From Volvox africanus (taxonomy: Eukaryota; Chlorophyta; Chlorophyceae; Chlamydomonadales; Volvocaceae), in NCBI GenBank assembly GCA_030268105.1, contig BSDZ01000010.1, positions 4,192,001 to 4,256,000 of the forward strand: a stretch of 64,000 nucleotides of DNA. The letters run 5' to 3'. The position numbers were made by a program, and so were the translations under genes. Every line of letters starts with the position of its first letter. Position 1 is the first letter of the stretch. Below the pieces are notes generated by a model that worked only from the letters and a program-made list of their open reading frames with translations, had not been told where the DNA came from and did no database searches. Of this stretch, positions 59,423 to 64,000 are shown piece after piece.

Positions 59423-60193
59423 GCCATAATACATTCGAGCATTATGAAGCATGATATAACCATATTAGCATGATATACTTGAGTATATCTAGGTAATCAG
59501 GCATGTCGCATTATCATCTACGACATTGCGCTGTCGGTCAACATGTTTGACTCGATATCGATAATTAATGTGCGATCTATCTGTTGGCATAATATCCCAC
59601 GTAATAATACTTTAAATACTACTACCTCATCTGTGTCATAAACCATACGCGTATGCGAGAAGGCGACGATCGCAATTGTTGGGTTGGCAACCGAATATCG
59701 ATATTCGGACCTTGGCATATTGCATGCGTTGCATCCATTAATATCACGGATTATGCGATATTTAGAATAGTGCTACGAAGGTACTCACACTTGAGATCGG
59801 AATCCAGTGAGACCTGTACTGCACATCGGTATCAGGACGTGATAGGTGCTAGGACGGCCGCCTAGAGCCCGAAGTTGGCTCGGCGCTACTTTGGATTTAG
59901 TACTCGTGTACACAATCTTATTTGGATTCATACGTTTTATGCAATTATATTCGACCTGAGCTATTCCAGCATAGCATCTTCAGCCGGATGATGAACATTG
60001 CCCGCGGGGTCTGACGGCCGACTACCAATTTGTAAACGAAGACTATTGTAAGTTGGATCTTTCCTTATTGTTGAGTCTTCCGCTGTCACTTTACTCGCAT
60101 TGGATCGCCTTGCTGTTCGTAAGCTTGATGCACACTTAGCTAACAATCGGACGTGCAGATTCAGTGCATGATAGAAGAAGGAAGGATACAACA
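59384..60193 (+). repeat. gypsy-2 LTR
   Basis: 810 bp, TGTTGTACGCCGG...AGGATACAACA, following the polypurine tract. The outer six bases at each end match gypsy-1 LTRs, while the interior is largely different. Its last part recurs inverted at 63174-63269 and its first bases at 1-25. Confidence 0.9.
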
Positions 60194-63173
60194 GGTAACA
60201 CCTGCGGTTTAAGAACGCGTCGGAATATCGGAGGTAATGAAGTTGACTATCCCCGTGCCTAAGCTTAACATCACCGCTGACGAAAAGGCAAAGAATTCAG
60301 GACATAGTGTTGCAGATAGGACACGGGCCTACGTTCGTGACGCTAGGCAATATCTGTAAGCGGTGCACGGCGGGGGATGCGACTCCATTATTATTATTAT
60401 TATTCTTACATTACTCCGGCCGAAGCCTGGCGTGTGTTGAGGGGGAGACGGCACTGAGGGGAATCCCTATACTCCATATCTCCACCGCTATCCCGGTTGA
60501 TCGTCCATCATCTTCGATCAACGTTGAACCATTATCGCTGGTCATACGCCACACTCTCGCTGTGGGACACGACCCGTTCTTGCATCTTGACAGAGTCGGG
60601 TGCTCATGTACATGTGCTCCTATACACTCCGGGTGCTCCTATACACTAGGCCTCCTGAAATCTGCACCGCCCATATCACACACTACCACATGGCACCCTG
60701 TGCTTGCAGCACCCTTGTCCTGGCGGAGGGTACTCAGTCCCCTCCGACCCGCTTCAGCCGCTTGGGAATTCTGCACCCCTCGTCTTAGTCTCGTGCAAGG
60801 TTCGGCCTAGCCATGCTTTCTCAGTAGCCTCCGATCTATTTCTTGTCCAGCTTCAGAGCGCCTTGCTTGTCCAATGTCTCCTCATCCAAGGCTCCTAGCC
60901 TTCTGGTGATGGGCTTACTACCACATACCCACAGGGTTGCTGTAGGCCACGATCAACCTGTGGTGACAGCAATGTGATCCTCCTGACGGAAACGTCAGTG
61001 CTCTTCCAATTAAGCTACGCTGCCACGACTGCATTACATTCCTTTTTGTTGGGAATACTCTTGAGGGCGCTGCAAAGGATTGGTATGACGAATGGACAAC
61101 TGCTAGAGTGAAGTATACGTTCGATAACCTGATCGATGCTCTCCCTGCTCGCTTTGCTACCGAAGGTCGATCGCATAGTAACAAGGCTCGTTAGACGGTG
61201 GCGCAAGGCACATACCATATGCGTCCACAGGAGACCGTCCCTGCTTATCATTAGCGTTTTGAGGCACTGATAACTCCTATCGTTAACTTCCCTGAGGAGG
61301 ATCGCATCTTTTGGTTTAATCGCGGTCTTACCGAATCCCTTGCATGATGGTGCGCCACTGACCTCAATGGAGTTCCGTTCCAGTCTTACGATGCCTTAGT
61401 AACTTTCGCTAGAGGTGCGGAGGTTCGGAATTTGGCTGGTAAAGACGCTAAACAACTTAATCCTCGTGTTCACGCGATGTGAGCACAGGAACTACCTTCG
61501 GAGTCGACACCAAAGGACCAGGGTCCTGATCACCAACGCCCTGTGGTGGCCACGACAACTGTTCGAAAGGAAAGACGGTATGACGCTCACGGACGCCAAA
61601 GACCAAGTAACCGTGGGTCCGCAGGAGCTGGGCCAAGCTCGGGCCATGTAAAAGGGAAACAAAGGGGGAGCACGCCGACTGTAGCTGCAATGCAGAACGC
61701 GGCTCCTAGTATTAAAAAGCCCCGGACAGAGGATCCATATATGCAGAAGTGGGAGTGACGACGTTCAGAGTTTGACCGTCGGAAGTTCGCTAATCTTTGC
61801 CTGAGGTGTGCGGGAGAGCATCCTACTCTCGAATGTCCTCTGTTACCGCCTTTTGTGCCTAAGACGACTTAGGAAGTTGCCCGGGATGCGGAGGAAGGGA
61901 CGTCTCCCGGGACTGAAGGAAGTGTACGTGGCCGCTGGCCGTTGTTGCGTCCGGCTATGAAGGCTCTTTTACCTTCCGTTTTTGGACAAATCGAGCGGGC
62001 TATCGGGCGACGTTTTTTGCTTGACTGTCGCACGGGACTAAATCATTTTGACTCGCTGTGTAATTTATTTGCACCGCGCTGTCCTCTTTCTTCCCTCAAT
62101 TTATCCAGCCACGTTACTTTGTTTATCCCTTCATCTTTCCGTGAGTTGTGCGAGCAGCTCACTAGGTATAAGAGGTATCATCGTCAAAATCCGGACACTG
62201 CCGTTTGCATACTAATTCCCTCTTATAGCCAACGCAAAGTTGCGTCACTGCTGGAAGGTATGCAATGTGTTCTCCGATTTGAATCGGACGCTGTTCTGTT
62301 TAACGGTGTGGATGTGACGGAGAGGCCGATGGCATGACCTAAATTATCTTACGCTGCTGAAGTTTGGTTTGAGGCCCCTCTTTTGGATTCTACCAGGTTC
62401 GAGCCTGCGCTAGGATCACTTCTACTTTCTGCGGAGTTGACTCCAACAGGAAATCGTGTTCCTGTCATCGAAATCGGCCTCGGTGGCCGACTGATGAAGG
62501 CGCTCGTGGATACCGGCGCCAGCGACGACTTCATCTCGGCAAAGGAGGTGAACGCATTGGGGTTGACCCCTCAGTCGTCTGATTGTGCACAGGTTACCCT
62601 CGCTGATGGAGGTAAGCATCCCATTGTGGGCAGGATCACCCTGAGCCTATCGATAAACCCTCTGCGTGTTAGGGCCCAGCCGTATGTGCTACAAGGTCTC
62701 TCGGAGACGGCACAGTACATTCTGGGTGCCGCGACATTACGGCAGTACTGCGAGCGCATCGATATGGAGTCCACCACACTTAGTTTGTGCAAAGGGAACC
62801 TATCGACTAAGGTACCTTTCCTGTCGTACCAAGATGTCACACTAGAGGAGGGCGGAACTGTTGTGGAGCCTGAGGTTAGTTTTGCTTTAGCGGCAATCGT
62901 CCGCCGAAATCAAGAACCCAAGCTAATTGGGTGCAAAGAAACCGATCGGATGATACGGAAAGGCGCCCATGTGTTGCTTGTGAGGCCACGGGTGCAATCG
63001 AATGCTACCACCGCACAGTCCACCGTGAAGGATCTTGAGGTCGAAGCCCTCCATCAAAAATATGCTGATGTCCTTGGCGACATCCCAGGGCTCCCACCTA
63101 TGCGACCTGTTGACCATACGATCCCTCTTGTGCCCGGAGCACAACCCGTTTCACGACCTATGTATAGGTTAAG
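60194..63173 (+). pseudogene. gypsy-2 gag-pol relic, copy D
   Basis: Directly after the LTR comes gag (VGISEVMKLTIPVPKLNITA...) with no primer site or leader, so about 700 bp are missing. A SINE (60391-61025) splits gag. Then FVGNTLEGAAKDWYDEW, FWFNRGLTESLA and the zinc knuckle CLRCAGEHPTLEC lead to PFVPKTT-UAG (61870) and in-frame pol: RGRWPLLRPAMKALLPSVFG, the methyltransferase-like domain, a retropepsin with [10 protein letters not shown], and the start of RT, ending PMYRLS at 63173. At least seven scattered nonsense codons (for example TAA 60356, TGA 62336) mark it as dead. It is cut by an inverted LTR piece. Confidence 0.9.
60391..61025 (-). mobile_element. tRNA-derived SINE, 635 bp
   Basis: On the minus strand the head reads TGGCAGCGTAGCTTAATTGG with an A-box match (TAGCTTAATTGG, plus 61006-61017), an anticodon-stem-like CTGACG/CGTCAG and a weak B-box (GGTTGATCG). 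A unique body leads to an (AAT)n tail at 60391-60405. It is flanked by 11-bp repeats, CGACTCCATTA (60380-60390) and CGACTGCATTA (61026-61036), one mismatch apart. Removing it restores the gag reading ...GGGCDCITFLFVGN. Confidence 0.8.
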
Positions 63174-63269
63174 TGTTGTATCCTTCCTTCTTCGATCATG
63201 CACTGAATCTGCACGTCTGATTGTTAGCTAAGTGTGCACCGTGCTTACGAACAGCAAGGCAATCCAATG
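63174..63269 (-). repeat. gypsy-2 LTR fragment, inverted
   Basis: 96 bp matching the end of the LTR at 59384-60193 in reverse (TGTTGTATCCTTCCTTC...). It stops abruptly at 63269 where the AT-rich filler begins. Confidence 0.88.
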
Positions 63270-63569
63270 ATAATATTTTTACCCCACAATAAATGATAAC
63301 TGGTTATAATTTTAGCTACCAATAATAATATTTTTTGCTTCTAAAGACAGTTTTTGTTCTTTCCCTTCAACTAGAACTAATTCAGGGCTACTGATTTTTG
63401 CAACCCATTAAAAAACTGTTACTTTATTCTTCTTCAATAACCCCTTAATACCTCGAACTAATTTAGCTGAGGTATTACGTGAACGATTAACAATTTTTTT
63501 TATATCAAAACTTGCCTTCGTAGAAATAATACCGAATTCTTCTGCATGTATTTTAGGGTTTCTCCAAAT
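63270..63569 (-). pseudogene. Bacterial-like dihydrolipoamide dehydrogenase (E3) fragment
   Basis: 300 bp of AT-rich sequence. Minus-strand translation from 63569 gives IWRNPKIHAEEFGIISTKA, SFDIKKIVNRSRNTSAKLVR, GIKGLLKKNKVTVF-stop-WVAKISSPELVLVEGKEQKL and SLEAKNIII. This matches, in order, the segment of E3 (lipoamide dehydrogenase, FAD-binding region before the NIIIATG motif) and is closest in style to alphaproteobacterial and Rickettsiales enzymes. One internal TAA and loss of similarity after NIII show it is dead. E3 is not encoded in mitochondrial or plastid DNA, so a bacterial source is likely. Confidence 0.6.
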
Positions 63570-64000
63570 GGGGCTTCATTTCTGGCAAGAAATTACGCGT
63601 CGGCTCCCACAAGTTGTGCTCGCTAGGATAGCCAGTCCACTTGACCAGATATTCGTGCACCTTCCGCTTTCATCGCTGCCAACCTATACGATGAACCCGA
63701 TAATCCAGTATCTGCTCCACATCATACACCTTTTGCTTGCCTGCGATCCAGGTCTCGGGACCGGGGTCCATTACTGCAGGGGCCTCGGTGTCGTTCATAA
63801 CGGGCACTGAGCCGTGATAAGGACGGATGAGGGAGATATGAAACGTGGGGTGAATATTCATGTCAGAGGGTAGGGATAGCTCCACAGCTATATTACCTAC
63901 CATGTGAACAACGGGATATGGACCAATCCAGCGAGGTCGTAACTTTTGGGAACCATCGGCGAGCGAACGCAAGTTCTTAGTGCTCAATAATACCATTTGT
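63570..64000 (-). pseudogene. gypsy-2 pol 3' end, copy E (integrase C-terminus, chromodomain)
   Basis: Minus-strand integrase C-terminal region ([39 protein letters not shown]), a linker (AGKQKVYDVEQILDYRVHRIG), a frameshift near 63667, and then chromodomain sequence ending at MKPH (63570). It continues past the right edge. Its 3' LTR is probably the inverted fragment at 63174-63269, with the filler replacing the rest. Confidence 0.88.

Noticed and set aside
60960..61025. Possible tRNA gene on the minus strand
   Set aside because: A-box and anticodon stem are recognisable but the T-arm and acceptor stem do not close; it is the head of a SINE.
60200..62340. A variant genetic code (TAA/TAG as Gln or TGA as Trp)
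   Set aside because: Stops of all three types in this relic replace several different residues (Q, K, S, C, W), which fits decay; intact frames end in ordinary stops.

Overview
The window is eukaryotic DNA built almost entirely of transposable elements. The elements carry spliced genes, LTRs and a tRNA-derived SINE, and I see no ordinary host gene. An algal or other protist genome fits best: there are Ty3/gypsy chromoviruses with a methyltransferase-like domain before the protease, and a Tnp2-type CACTA transposase with a ubiquitin-like N-terminus. The species cannot be read from the sequence.

Left part (1-22102) is a nest of retroelements. A decayed gypsy-2 relic (minus strand, 1-2256) abuts an old gypsy-1 copy (plus strand, 2257-15984) with a gag deletion and two nonsense codons. 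A young gypsy-1 copy (minus strand, 5483-12953) sits inside it, with a perfect 5-bp target duplication GCCGT and LTRs that differ at about one site. To the right are a copia relic (15985-17629), a gypsy-2 gag-pol piece (17630 to about 18967) with a 282-bp insertion, and a second copia element (about 18968-22102) that keeps gag, protease and integrase but ends before reverse transcriptase, exactly where a CACTA terminus begins.

Middle part (22103-58164) is a CACTA-type DNA transposon. It has a CACTATAACA end, dense GCGTTAG subterminal repeats, a Tnp2-like transposase on the minus strand whose exons join in phase (25457-30711, one internal TAA), and a divergent six-exon accessory gene on the plus strand (31497-33843 in the first copy). 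A 5018-bp segment holding the 5' half of the transposase gene and the whole accessory gene is repeated head-to-tail 5.84 times (28877-58164). The copies are nearly identical but carry shared derived differences.

Right part (58165-64000) is broken gypsy-2 material with an LTR, a 635-bp SINE with target duplication, and two short AT-rich filler segments. One (63270-63569) encodes a fragment resembling bacterial dihydrolipoamide dehydrogenase. The other (58165-58351) has a bacterial-style start resembling an IS982-family transposase. Both lie exactly where gypsy-2 sequence is broken.

The most notable points are: a UAG codon that separates gag from an in-frame pol in both gypsy families, with a possible downstream hairpin; the ubiquitin-like/zinc-finger/Tnp2 architecture with its divergent accessory gene; the tandem amplification of half a transposon; and bacterial-looking filler at break junctions.
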